Source: Sphingomonas sp. Ant H11
GTDB taxonomy: Bacteria > Pseudomonadota > Alphaproteobacteria > Sphingomonadales > Sphingomonadaceae
Length of the DNA stretch: 64,000 nucleotides
Direction of reading: 5' to 3'
Assembly: GCF_000797515.1 (NCBI RefSeq)
Contig: NZ_JSBN01000003.1
Span: forward strand, 1-64,000
In this document: piece after piece, positions 11,752 through 20,319 of the stretch
Position numbering within the stretch: position 1 is the stretch's first letter
Layout of the letters: each line of letters begins with the position of its first letter
Notes under the pieces: model-generated
What the model was told of the DNA's origin: nothing
Databases searched by the model: none
Seen by the model: only the letters and a program-made list of their open reading frames with translations
Program-made: the position numbers and the translations under genes

Positions 11752-12728
11752 AGCGTTTTTACCGACACGGGCGTGGCGGGTTCCGCGCCGATCGGGTTGC
11801 GCACGGGATAGTGGAATGGGGCCGCAGCGATCTCGAAGATGTCGCCCGGTTGGGTGTGAACCGCGTCGCTGAACGACAGCGTCGCCGTGCCGAAGAAATG
11901 GACGTGTACGTCGCCCGGACGCCGAAACAGTGCATATTTGAAATGGTGATGCTCAAGGTTGGCGATGCTGTGCGACATGTTCGCTTCGCCCGATACGAAC
12001 GGCTTTTCCCATAGGACAGTGCCATCGCGAAGTATCTTGCTGGTGCCCTCGACATGTGACGGCAACGGCGTGATCAGCAATTCCGGGCCGAGCGCCGCGG
12101 GCCGCAATTTGGAATGGGCGAGCCACAGATAATTGCCGCGCTCCGTGACATGATCGGAAAATTCATTGGCGAGCGCAAACCCGAGCCGCACCGGGGTGCC
12201 ATCCTCATCGATCAGGTAGATGCCGGCAATTTCCGGCTCCTCCCCCGCATCGAGCGCGAACGCCGGGGACGGTAGCGGCGCGTCGGGCGCGATCAACGCG
12301 CTGCCATCGCCCTTGAAGAACCACTCGGGCTGGGCACCGACCGCGTCTCCCTCGGGCTTGCCGCCCGCCACCCCCATCAGGAACATCTTCATCGAATCGG
12401 TTTGCTGCGCGGCATCATCGATCGCACGGTGCATCTTGTCGCGCCCTTCGGCCGAGCCGAGGTGTGTCAGGCCCGTGCCGGTCATCAGCAAATGCGCGGT
12501 ATCGGGGTGGTCGATCGGTGCGAGCACGGTGACGCGCGACAGATCGACCGGTTCGCCCTCGCCCAACGCGCCGATCATCTCGATCAGGCTGTGTCGCTCG
12601 GCAAGCGCGCGGCGCGCCAATTCCACCACAGTAGTCACCCCCGGAACCGTTCGCAGCATGTCGCCCTGCGCGACGACCACCGCACGGGCACCATCTGGCT
12701 GGCGGATCTGAATCAGCGAAACCGTCAC
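11748..12728 (-). CDS. gguC: GguC / AraD1-type protein, fumarylacetoacetate hydrolase superfamily
   Basis: A 326-residue protein starting at GTG 12728 after GGAGAG. It shows the FAH-type metal site and catalytic fold: LMTGTGLTHLGSAEGRDKMH, EPEIAGIYLIDEDG and GNYLWLAHSKL. Such proteins accompany sugar uptake and non-phosphorylative pentose/hexose pathways and are called GguC or AraD1; a dehydratase or hydrolase on a 2-keto-3-deoxy acid is the likely activity. It is transcribed ahead of, and coupled to, the galactose dehydrogenase. It diverges from galM, and the shared motif lies in the common upstream region. Confidence 0.8.
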   Translation of the reverse strand: MTVSLIQIRQPDGARAVVVAQGDMLRTVPGVTTVVELARRALAERHSLIEMIGALGEGEPVDLSRVTVLAPIDHPDTAHLLMTGTGLTHLGSAEGRDKMHRAIDDAAQQTDSMKMFLMGVAGGKPEGDAVGAQPEWFFKGDGSALIAPDAPLPSPAFALDAGEEPEIAGIYLIDEDGTPVRLGFALANEFSDHVTERGNYLWLAHSKLRPAALGPELLITPLPSHVEGTSKILRDGTVLWEKPFVSGEANMSHSIANLEHHHFKYALFRRPGDVHVHFFGTATLSFSDAVHTQPGDIFEIAAAPFHYPVRNPIGAEPATPVSVKTL

Positions 12729-12797
12729 TCTATCTCTCCGTCGTTCGGGCCGGTCGGGCAGTCGGCATAATCGCGCAAGGTGCCCTTTGCATCTATT

Positions 12798-12811
12798 TTG
12801 TCTGAGTATAT
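12798..12811. promoter_or_regulatory. Shared galactose-cluster motif, copy 2
   Basis: An exact second copy of TTGTCTGAGTATAT, in the 117-base space between the divergent gguC and galM starts. It is 70 bases upstream of gguC and 35 upstream of galM, so one bound regulator could control both. The flanks also agree partly (CTATT precedes both copies). Confidence 0.55.
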
Positions 12812-12845
12812 AGCAAGTTCAAACTGGTCAACGATGGGAGAGTTT

Positions 12846-13996
12846 ATGCGGCGCCACGGTCTGGGTTGGACGAAGACAACGCTACTCGCAGCGCTCGTAA
12901 CGTGCGTCGCGACACCGGCCTTCGCCGCGACGGCGGAACGACGCCCCTTCGGCACACTGGCCGACGGGACCGCAGTCGAAGCCGTGACGCTGAAGGGCGC
13001 AAACGGCGTCAGCGCGACGATCATTTCTTTCGGCGCGACCCTGCAAGCGTTGAAAGCGCCCGACCGAGACGGCAAGATCGCCGATGTCGAACTCGGCTAT
13101 GACGATCTGCAAAGCTATGTCGATCGTCCCAATTTCTGGGGTGCGAGCGTGGGCCGCTATGCCAACCGCATCGCGGGCGGACGCTTCATCCTGGACGGGA
13201 AGACCATTCAGCTTGCGCAGAACGATAAGGGCAACTCGCTGCACGGCGGCACCAAGGGCTTCGACAAACAGCCGTGGCGCGTGGTCTCGGTAACCTCCGG
13301 TCCTACCGCGCGCGTGACGTTTGCGCTGACAAGCGCGGCGGGTGACCAGGGGTATCCCGGCACGCTCGCGGTCACCGCCAGCTATGCACTCGACGATGCG
13401 GGCAACCTGACGATCGACTATGATGCGACCAGCGACGCGCCGACGATCGTCAACCTCACCAACCACGCGATCTTCAATCTCGCCGGGGAAGGCGCGCCGC
13501 AGGGTGCCCTGCAACACCGGCTGACCATCCCCGCCGCCCGTTACACCCCGGTGAATGCGCAACTGATCCCGACCGGCGTGCTGAAGCCCGTCGCGGGCAG
13601 CGTGTTTGATTTCACGCACGGCGCGTGCTTCAGGATGGCATACGCGACGGCACCGACCCGCAAATCGTGTTCGGCCGCGGCTATGATCACAATTTCGTGC
13701 TCGATGCCGGGCGGACCAAGGAGCCCAAGCTTGCCGCGCGGCTGGAAGATCCGGCCTCGGGTCGCGTGCTTGAGGTGTTGACGACCGAACCCGGCGTTCA
13801 ACTCTACACCGGCAATTTCCTGGATGGCACGCTGATCGGCAAAAGCGGGCACCTGTACCGCATGGGCGACGGCATCGCGCTTGAGCCGCAACTCTTCCCC
13901 GACACGCCCAACCAACCGGCGTTCGGATCGGCGCGCGTCGATCCCGCCAATCCCTATCACCACCGGATGGTCTTCCGGCTGTCGACCACGCGCTGA
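12846..13996 (+). CDS. galM: Aldose 1-epimerase, exported (frameshifted)
   Basis: Interconverts alpha and beta anomers of galactose and similar sugars. ATG 12846 follows GGGAGAG and begins a Sec signal (MRRHGLGWTKTTLLAALVTC, ending ATPAFA), so the enzyme is probably periplasmic. GalM signatures include GRYANRIAGGRF, NSLHGGTKGFDK (catalytic His region), NLTNHAIFNLAG and late ALEPQLFPDTPNQPAF with the catalytic acid. A missing base near 13620 breaks the frame, which resumes as LQDGIRDGTDPQIVFGRGYD. Restored length is 383 residues. It supplies the anomer used by the sugar dehydrogenase. Confidence 0.9.
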
Positions 13997-14036
13997 GGCG
14001 TAGCGACGGGGCCTGTTCGATCGGGCGATGTGCGAT

Positions 14037-14669
14037 CTACGCCGTCGCTCGCGCCGCCCGGAAGGCGCTAACCAACGCACGCCCGCGCGCGCCGGTGTCT
14101 TCCGCCGAACGACCCGGCGCATAAAGCGAGGAGCCGATGCCGAAGCCGGCCGCCCCGGCCGCACAATACGCGGCCATCGTCTCGGCATCGACGCCGCCGA
14201 CCGGAAACACCGGCATCGCCTTCGGCAACACCGCCCGCATCGCCTTCAAGCCTTGCGGACCGGCGACTTCGGCAGGAAACAGCTTCAAGCCATCGGCCCC
14301 CGCGTCGATCGCGGCAAAGGCTTCGGTCGGCGTGAAGAAGGCGGGCAGCGACACCAGCCCCAGCGCCTTGGTCGCGCGGATCACCTCGATATTGCAATTG
14401 GGCGAGATCACGATCTGCCCCCCGGCATCCTGGACGCGTTGCACATCGTCCGGGTGCAGCACCGTCCCCGCCCCGACCAGCGCGGTATCCCCCAGCGTAT
14501 CGACGATGGCGCGGATGCTCACAAACGGCTCGGGCGAATTGAGCGGCACTTCCAGGCACCGGAAGCCGCACGCGAACAAGGCGCGCGCCACCGGTCCCGC
14601 CTCGGCGGGCGTGAGCCCCCGCAGGATCGCGATGAGCGGAAGCTCGCCCAGCAAGTCGTCGAAGGTCAT
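14037..14669 (-). CDS. dgoA: 2-dehydro-3-deoxy-6-phosphogalactonate aldolase
   Basis: Cleaves KDPGal to pyruvate and glyceraldehyde-3-phosphate, the last step of the De Ley-Doudoroff route. The 210-residue class I aldolase carries LIAILRGLTP, EVPLNSPEP, GAGTVL and the Schiff-base lysine in GLKLFPAE, then FPVGGV. The start is ATG 14669, which overlaps the dgoK stop as ATGA behind AAAGGA; a longer frame to 14693 would lie inside dgoK. It converges with galM. The frame is intact. Confidence 0.93.
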   Translation of the reverse strand: MTFDDLLGELPLIAILRGLTPAEAGPVARALFACGFRCLEVPLNSPEPFVSIRAIVDTLGDTALVGAGTVLHPDDVQRVQDAGGQIVISPNCNIEVIRATKALGLVSLPAFFTPTEAFAAIDAGADGLKLFPAEVAGPQGLKAMRAVLPKAMPVFPVGGVDAETMAAYCAAGAAGFGIGSSLYAPGRSAEDTGARGRALVSAFRAARATA

Positions 14670-15550
14670 CGGATTTCCTTTCCAATCGTCCACAGTCCGG
14701 CGGCGGTGGCCGCATCGCCATCGACGAGGTCGATGTCTGTTCGCCCGGCAAGGGCGAAGGCGGTGCGATAGCGCGCACTGAGCGCTGGATCGCCGATCAT
14801 CGTGATCGTGCCAGGCGCTGCCCCCATCATCGCGCCGATCTCGGCCCCGATCAGCAGGCCCGACAGATACGCCGCAACCTCCCGCGTAGAAAGCTTCCCC
14901 AGCAGCACCTCCGCACGCGCCGAGAATAGCAGCATCGACACCGCCGGATCTGCCAGCGCGCGGTTCACGCCACGGGCAAAGGCACCCGCGGTGTCATGCT
15001 CGCCCGGATCCTCTGCCAAACGACCCAGCAACGAATGTCGCAGCAATACGGCGTAAAGCTCGCCGGTCATCGCCGTACGAAAGCCCGTTACGCGCCCGGC
15101 GTCCAGCATCGCCCATTTGCTGTGCGTTCCGGGCAGCACGACCACCCCGTCACGCACGCCCGCACCCAGAATCTGCGTTTCCTCTCCGCGCATCACGTCG
15201 CCCAGTCGAACCGGCTGATCGACCGAGAGCCCGGGCACGATGTGGCACTGGCCAAGCGCGGTATCGAAGCCCTGCGTCGCCGCTGCGAGCGCGACCGGAT
15301 CGGCCGGGCATGGCAGATAGGCGGCCTCGTGCCAGCCATTGCGGCTTCCGATCATGCCGGCCAATACGATCACCGGCCGATCGCCGATCCACCCGTCGAT
15401 CAACGTGCCCAAGACCGCCTCGAACGCGCCATCCTCGATCGTCGCGATGCCACGCGATGAGACGCGCCGTTCGATCACCTTCCCCGTTGCGTCGAAGCGA
15501 AAACCTCGCAGGTTGGACGTGCCCCAGTCGATGCCGATCAATCCCGTCAT
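14666..15550 (-). CDS. dgoK: 2-dehydro-3-deoxygalactonokinase
   Basis: Phosphorylates 2-keto-3-deoxygalactonate at C6 with ATP. The 294-residue protein begins MTGLIGIDWGTSNLRGFRFD, the family's phosphate-1 motif. GMIGSRNGWHEAAYLPCP, GEETQILG and VVLPGTHSKWAML are also typical. Its ATG at 15550 overlaps the stop of a 17-codon ORF upstream. The kinase and dgoA form one leftward operon. No galactonate dehydratase (dgoD) or lactonase is in this cluster. Confidence 0.92.
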   Translation of the reverse strand: MTGLIGIDWGTSNLRGFRFDATGKVIERRVSSRGIATIEDGAFEAVLGTLIDGWIGDRPVIVLAGMIGSRNGWHEAAYLPCPADPVALAAATQGFDTALGQCHIVPGLSVDQPVRLGDVMRGEETQILGAGVRDGVVVLPGTHSKWAMLDAGRVTGFRTAMTGELYAVLLRHSLLGRLAEDPGEHDTAGAFARGVNRALADPAVSMLLFSARAEVLLGKLSTREVAAYLSGLLIGAEIGAMMGAAPGTITMIGDPALSARYRTAFALAGRTDIDLVDGDAATAAGLWTIGKEIR

Positions 15551-15600
15551 CGCGGCAGCACTTCCCGCGCCACACGATCCATGATTGCAACGTCCGCCAT
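15547..15600 (-). CDS. Tiny ORF ahead of dgoK
   Basis: A 17-residue ORF (MADVAIMDRVAREVLPR) starts at ATG 15600 behind a strong GGAGG site 5 bases away and ends in an ATGA overlap with dgoK. No ribosome site as good is visible for dgoK itself, so reading this ORF may couple translation into dgoK. Alternatively one lost base would fuse it to dgoK as an N-terminal extension, which other DgoK proteins lack. It may also be chance. Confidence 0.4.
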   Translation of the reverse strand: MADVAIMDRVAREVLPR

Positions 15601-15786
15601 GACACCTCCGGGTTTTCGGGGAACACGCCCACTTGAGCAAAAACCGCTGTGCGGCGTCATGTTCGACTCCCCACCGGCTGACAAGTCCGCCGCGCAACCT
15701 CGTGCAGCATTCGGCGTTGAGCCGGGGGACAGTTGCAGCGTACGTATTCATCCCCTCCCCTAATTCTATCGACAAGGCGCGCAGAC

Positions 15787-18073
15787 ATGGCCGAGCACAA
15801 GGACCTTCCCCACGCTTCCGGTCCCGCTGGCGGCTGGGGTTCGCTGCGGGGAATCGCGCACGCCTATGGCGACGCCTTGCCCAGCCCCGCCGCCTTGCGC
15901 AGCCTCGGGCGAATCAACAAGCCCAAGGGCGTGATGTGCGTGTCCTGCGCCTGGCCCAAGCCCGCCAATTATTCGGCGTTCGAATTTTGCGAAAACGGCG
16001 CGAAGGCGACGCTGTGGGAGCTCACCAGCGCACGCTGCACCCCCGCCTTTTTGGGAAGAAGACAGCCATACCGTCACCGCACTGCGCGACTGGAAGGATC
16101 ATGATCTCGAAAAGACCGGCCGCCTGACACACCCGCTGCGCTACAATGCCGCGACCGACCGCTATGAGGAAGTGTCGTGGAACGAAGCCTTCGCCGCGAT
16201 TGGCGCGACGCTGAACGCGCTCCCCAAAAATAGCGCGGTGTTCTACGCTTCGGGCCATGCCGGGCTCGAAGCCTCCTATCTCTACGCGCTGCTCGCGCGC
16301 GTTCACGGCACCAACAACCTGCCGCAAAGCTCCAACATGTGTCACGAGACCACCTCGGTCGGGCTGACCAAGGTGATCGGCTCGCCCGTTGGCACGATCG
16401 TGTGGGAGGATCTCGCCGAAACCGACGCCTTCTTCGTGTTCGGCCAGAACCCCGGCACCAATAGCCCGCGCTTCCTCCACCCGATGAAGGAATTGAAGGA
16501 TCGCGGCGGCAAGATCGTCACCTTCAACCCCGTCATCGAACAAGGCCTCGTCTCCTTCGTCGATCCGCAAAGCCCGGCCGCGATGCTCACCGGCAAGGAG
16601 ACCAAGATCTCCGACCAATATCATCAGGTGAAGGCCGGCGGCGACATCGCCGCGATCCTTGGCCTGTGCAAATGCGTGGTCGAGGCCGACGATGCCGCCA
16701 GGGCGGCGGGCACGGCGGAAGTGATCGACCACGCCTTCGTTGAACAGCACACCACCGGCTTCGACAGCTTCATCCAGTCCTGCCGCGACGCCGACTGGGC
16801 CGAGATCGAGCGCGAATCCGGCCTGAGCGAAGCCGCGCTGCGCGAGGCCGCCGAAGTCTATATCGCCGCCGAAAAGGTGATCGGCGTGTATGGCATGGGC
16901 CTGACGCAGCACGCGCACGGCGCGCTGAACATCGCGATGCTGGTCAATTTGCTGCTGCTGCGCGGCAATATCGGTCGCCCCGGCGCCGGCTGCTGCCCGG
17001 TGCGCGGACACAGCAATGTGCAGGGCCAGCGTACCGTCGGCATTGCCGAAAAGGCACATCTCGTCCCGCTCGACAAATTGAAGGAGCTGTTCGGCTTCGA
17101 TCCGCCGACCGAGGACGGCATGAATATCGTCCACGCCGCCGAGGCGTTGTTCGAGGGCGAGGTGAAGGCGTTCATCTCGCTCGGCGGCAATCTGGTGCGC
17201 GCCGTGCCCGATCAGCAACGGATGGAGGCCGCCTGGGCGGCGCAGGACCTCACCGTGATGGTTTCGACCAAGCTCAACCGCAGCCACCTGTTCCCCGCCA
17301 AACAGGCCTATATCCTGCCCTGTCTCGGCCGCTTCGAAACCGACGCGCAAGCGACCGGGCCGCAGACCATCACCAGCGAGGACAGCTTTTCGATGATCAG
17401 CGCCTCGATCGGCTATCGCCCGCCCGTGTCGGAGAGCGTGAGGAGCGAGTTGGCGATCGTCGCGGGTATCGCCAAGGCGACGCTACCGCCGCTGCCCGCG
17501 CTGCAATGGGACGCCTGGACCGGCGATTACGCGCTGGTACGCGATTTGATCGAGCGTACCTATCCCGACGATTTCCGCGATTATAACAAGCGCATGTATC
17601 AGGCCGGCGGCTTCTATCGCGGCAATGGCGCGCATGAGCGGGTGTGGAAGACGCCCGAGGGCAAAGCGGTGTTCACCACGCCCGGCGCGCTCAATTCGGT
17701 CGGCTTCCAGGATGCACCCGGCCGCTACCGCCTCATCACGATGCGCTCCAACGATCAGTTCAACACCACGATTTACGGCTATTCGGATCGGCTGCGCGGG
17801 CTCGAAGGCTCGCGCGATATCGTGCTGATGTGCCCGGAGGACATGGCCGAAGCCGGGCTCACCGACGGCCAGACGATTACGCTGGTGACCGACGTCGCCG
17901 ACGGCCACGACCGCCGCCTGACAGGCCTTACACTGACCGCCTACCAGCTCCCGCGCGGCACGATCGCGGGTTATTACCCCGAGTGTAACGTGCTGGTACC
18001 GATGCAGCACCATGACGAACTGTCGGGCACGCCCGCTTCGAAATCGGTGCCGGTGCGAGTGGAGGCGAGGTGA
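15787..18073 (+). CDS. FdhF/YdeP-family molybdopterin oxidoreductase (frameshifted)
   Basis: A large molybdopterin enzyme related to formate dehydrogenase alpha subunits and E. coli YdeP (TIGR01701). It starts MAEHKDLPHASGPAGGW and shows the family N-terminal motif GVMCVSCAWPKP with FEFCENGAK. One extra T in a five-T run near 16050 breaks the frame, which resumes as WEEDSHTVTALRDWKDHDLE. Restored length is 761 residues. SSNMCHETTSVGL carries the residue expected at the metal site, and RGNIGRPGAGCCPVRGHSNV and NDQFNTTIYGYSDR mark cofactor binding. No export signal is seen, so it is probably cytoplasmic. A channel and a MobA-FdhD fusion follow. The substrate is unknown; formate is an inference. 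Confidence 0.85.
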
Positions 18074-18127
18074 TGGCCGCTTCGCGTTCGCTGGCCAAGC
18101 CGCGCTTTTGCGCATAGCAACAGACCG

Positions 18128-18937
18128 ATGGTTTCCAGCAAAGATACTTCAAAAAGCGACGACGATCTCGGTGCGGCCGACGCGACCGACCTTCATCGCA
18201 CGGTGCGCGAAGAGGGCGAGACGGCGGTCAACCGTCCGGCCGCCGCCTTGTTGTGGTCGGGCCTTGCAGCGGGCATCGCGATCAACGCTTCGCTGTTGTT
18301 CGAGGGTGCGCTGTACGCGCATTTGCCCGATGCGCCGTGGCGGCCGACGGTGGTGTCGCTCGGCTACCCGATCGGATTTTTGATCGTCGTGCTCGGACGG
18401 ATGCAGTTGTTCACCGAAAGCACAATCACCGCAATGCTGCCGCTCGCGACCAAGCCGTCGCTCGCGGCACTGGGGCGGACGCTTCGGCTGTGGGCGCTAG
18501 TCATCCTCGCCAACCTTGCAGGCACCGCATTGGTCGCGTCGGCAATGGCGAGCGGGCTGATAGGGGACGATGCATTACGCGCCGCGATGATCGCGGTTTC
18601 GGCCAAGGTGATGACGCTTGGCGCGGGCGCGACCTTCCTCAACGCCATCCCGGCTGGCTTCTTCATCGCGATCCTCGCCTGGACCCTGCCCGGGGCCCGC
18701 GCCCAGTCCTTTCTGATCATCAGCGCGATCACCTATCTCGTCGCGCTCGCGGGATTCAGCCATTCGATCGTCGGCTCGTCCGAGGTGTTCCTGCTGATCT
18801 TCAGCGGCAAGGCATCGGCGCTCGCGCTGATCGCGGCGTCGTTGATCCCGGCCATCCTCGGCAATCTGCTCGGCGGAGCCGGCATCTTCGCCCTGCTTGC
18901 GCACGCGCAGGTGCGCAGCGATGCGGAGGCGAAATGA
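18128..18937 (+). CDS. Formate/nitrite transporter family channel (YfdC-like)
   Basis: A 269-residue inner-membrane protein with a charged 40-residue N-terminus and six hydrophobic helices. It matches the FNT family branch that includes E. coli YfdC: FLIVVLGRMQLFTESTITAMLPL and GFSHSIVGSSEVF resemble its pore helices, the latter with the histidine expected in the central pore. It starts 54 bases after the molybdoenzyme gene and ends 7 bases before the MobA-FdhD gene. This setting suggests transport of formate or a similar small anion for the oxidoreductase. Confidence 0.83.
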   Translation: MVSSKDTSKSDDDLGAADATDLHRTVREEGETAVNRPAAALLWSGLAAGIAINASLLFEGALYAHLPDAPWRPTVVSLGYPIGFLIVVLGRMQLFTESTITAMLPLATKPSLAALGRTLRLWALVILANLAGTALVASAMASGLIGDDALRAAMIAVSAKVMTLGAGATFLNAIPAGFFIAILAWTLPGARAQSFLIISAITYLVALAGFSHSIVGSSEVFLLIFSGKASALALIAASLIPAILGNLLGGAGIFALLAHAQVRSDAEAK

Positions 18938-18944
18938 GGCTGCC

Positions 18945-20258
18945 ATGCGTTTGCTAGGCGCGATCCTTGCCGGGGGGCGGTCACGCCGCTTCGGCACCGA
19001 CAAAGCGGTGGCGCAGTGGAACGGCGCGCCGTTGCTCGCGCACTGCGTCGCCGCGCTGTCGCCACAGGTCGATCATGTGGTGCTGTGCGGACGGGAGTGG
19101 GAGGGCCTGGAGCGCGTGGCCGACCGGCCGGAACCCGGCCTCGGGCCATTAGGGGCGCTCAACGCTGCGCTGCATTATGGTGCCCGTCACGGATATGACG
19201 CGGTGCTGACCGTGCCCGTCGATGTCCATCCCTTGCCGACCACGCTACGGCGCTTGCTGGAGGGGGAGGACGCAGCCGTGCTGAACCGGCAGACGGCGAT
19301 CGGCTGGTGGCCAACCGCGCTAGCCGCCCAGCTCGACGCGCACATCGCCGCAGGCGGGCGCTCGCTCGAATCCTGGATCGCACTTGCGGGAAGCCGCCGG
19401 GTGGATGATTCGAACCTGGATCTGGTCAATATCAACCGCCCCGACGATCTCAGCCAATTGACTATGGCGGTTCGCGATGTCCCGGTGCTGCGCGTCGCCT
19501 ACGATGACACACCGGGTGACTGGATCGATCGCGCGGTCCCGGTCGAAGCGCCGATCGCGCTCGAATATAACGGGATCGGCTATGCCGTGATGATGGGCAC
19601 GCCCACCGATCTGGCCGACTTTGTCGCGGGCTTCACGATCAGCGAAGGCCTGGCGACGCTCGACGAACTCACCGAACCAAGCATCGTTGCGGTCGATGGC
19701 GGCTGGATCGTGCGCGCCGAACTTCCGCAACGCTCCACCCCTCGCGTCCTCGCGCGCGCGCGCACCCGCGTGTCGGAAAGCGGCTGCGGCATTTGCGGTA
19801 TCGACAGCATCGCCGCCGCGCTCGCCCCGCTTTCCCCCGTCACGGCCAGAATATCGCTGGAGCGTACAGCCATAGCGCGGGCGCTCGGCCAGTTGCGCAA
19901 CCATCAACGGCTCGGCCGTGCGACCGGCGCGACTCATGCTGCGGCCTTTTGCAGCCCGTTCGGCGATATCGTGCTCGCGCGCGAAGACGTGGGCCGCCAC
20001 AATGCGCTCGACAAATTGATCGGAGCGCTTGCGCGCCATGGCATTTCGAGCGCCACGGGCTTCGTGTTGCTATCGGCGCGGTGCAGCCAGGAGCTGGTGG
20101 AAAAGACGGTCCGCGCGGGTTTCCCGATGCTGATCACCATCAGCGCCCCCACCAGCCTTGCGATCGATCGCGCGCGCGAGGCAGGGCTGGCGCTCGCCGT
20201 CATCGCACGGGACGACACGATGTTGATCGCGCACGATCCGCACGGGTCGTTCGGTTAA
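18945..20258 (+). CDS. MobA-FdhD fusion: Moco guanylyltransferase plus sulfurtransferase
   Basis: A single 437-residue frame with two cofactor-maturation domains. Residues about 1-185 are MobA-like, with LAGGRSRRFGTDKA binding GTP and PVDVHPLP, for making the MGD cofactor. Residues about 205-437 are FdhD-like, with ALEYNGIGYAVMMGTPTDL, the redox cysteines SGCGICG and GREDVGRHNALDK-type residues (AREDVGRHNALDKL); FdhD inserts sulfur into the molybdenum site of formate dehydrogenases. ATG 18945 was chosen because the longer frame overlaps the channel gene. The junction near NINRPDDLSQLT is in frame with no sign of an indel. It would mature the oxidoreductase upstream. Confidence 0.88.
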   Translation: MRLLGAILAGGRSRRFGTDKAVAQWNGAPLLAHCVAALSPQVDHVVLCGREWEGLERVADRPEPGLGPLGALNAALHYGARHGYDAVLTVPVDVHPLPTTLRRLLEGEDAAVLNRQTAIGWWPTALAAQLDAHIAAGGRSLESWIALAGSRRVDDSNLDLVNINRPDDLSQLTMAVRDVPVLRVAYDDTPGDWIDRAVPVEAPIALEYNGIGYAVMMGTPTDLADFVAGFTISEGLATLDELTEPSIVAVDGGWIVRAELPQRSTPRVLARARTRVSESGCGICGIDSIAAALAPLSPVTARISLERTAIARALGQLRNHQRLGRATGATHAAAFCSPFGDIVLAREDVGRHNALDKLIGALARHGISSATGFVLLSARCSQELVEKTVRAGFPMLITISAPTSLAIDRAREAGLALAVIARDDTMLIAHDPHGSFG

Positions 20259-20319
20259 ACCAGGCACACAACCGATCTAAACGACCGGGTGGCGCGGGCC
20301 GCGACCGGGTGGCACAAGG

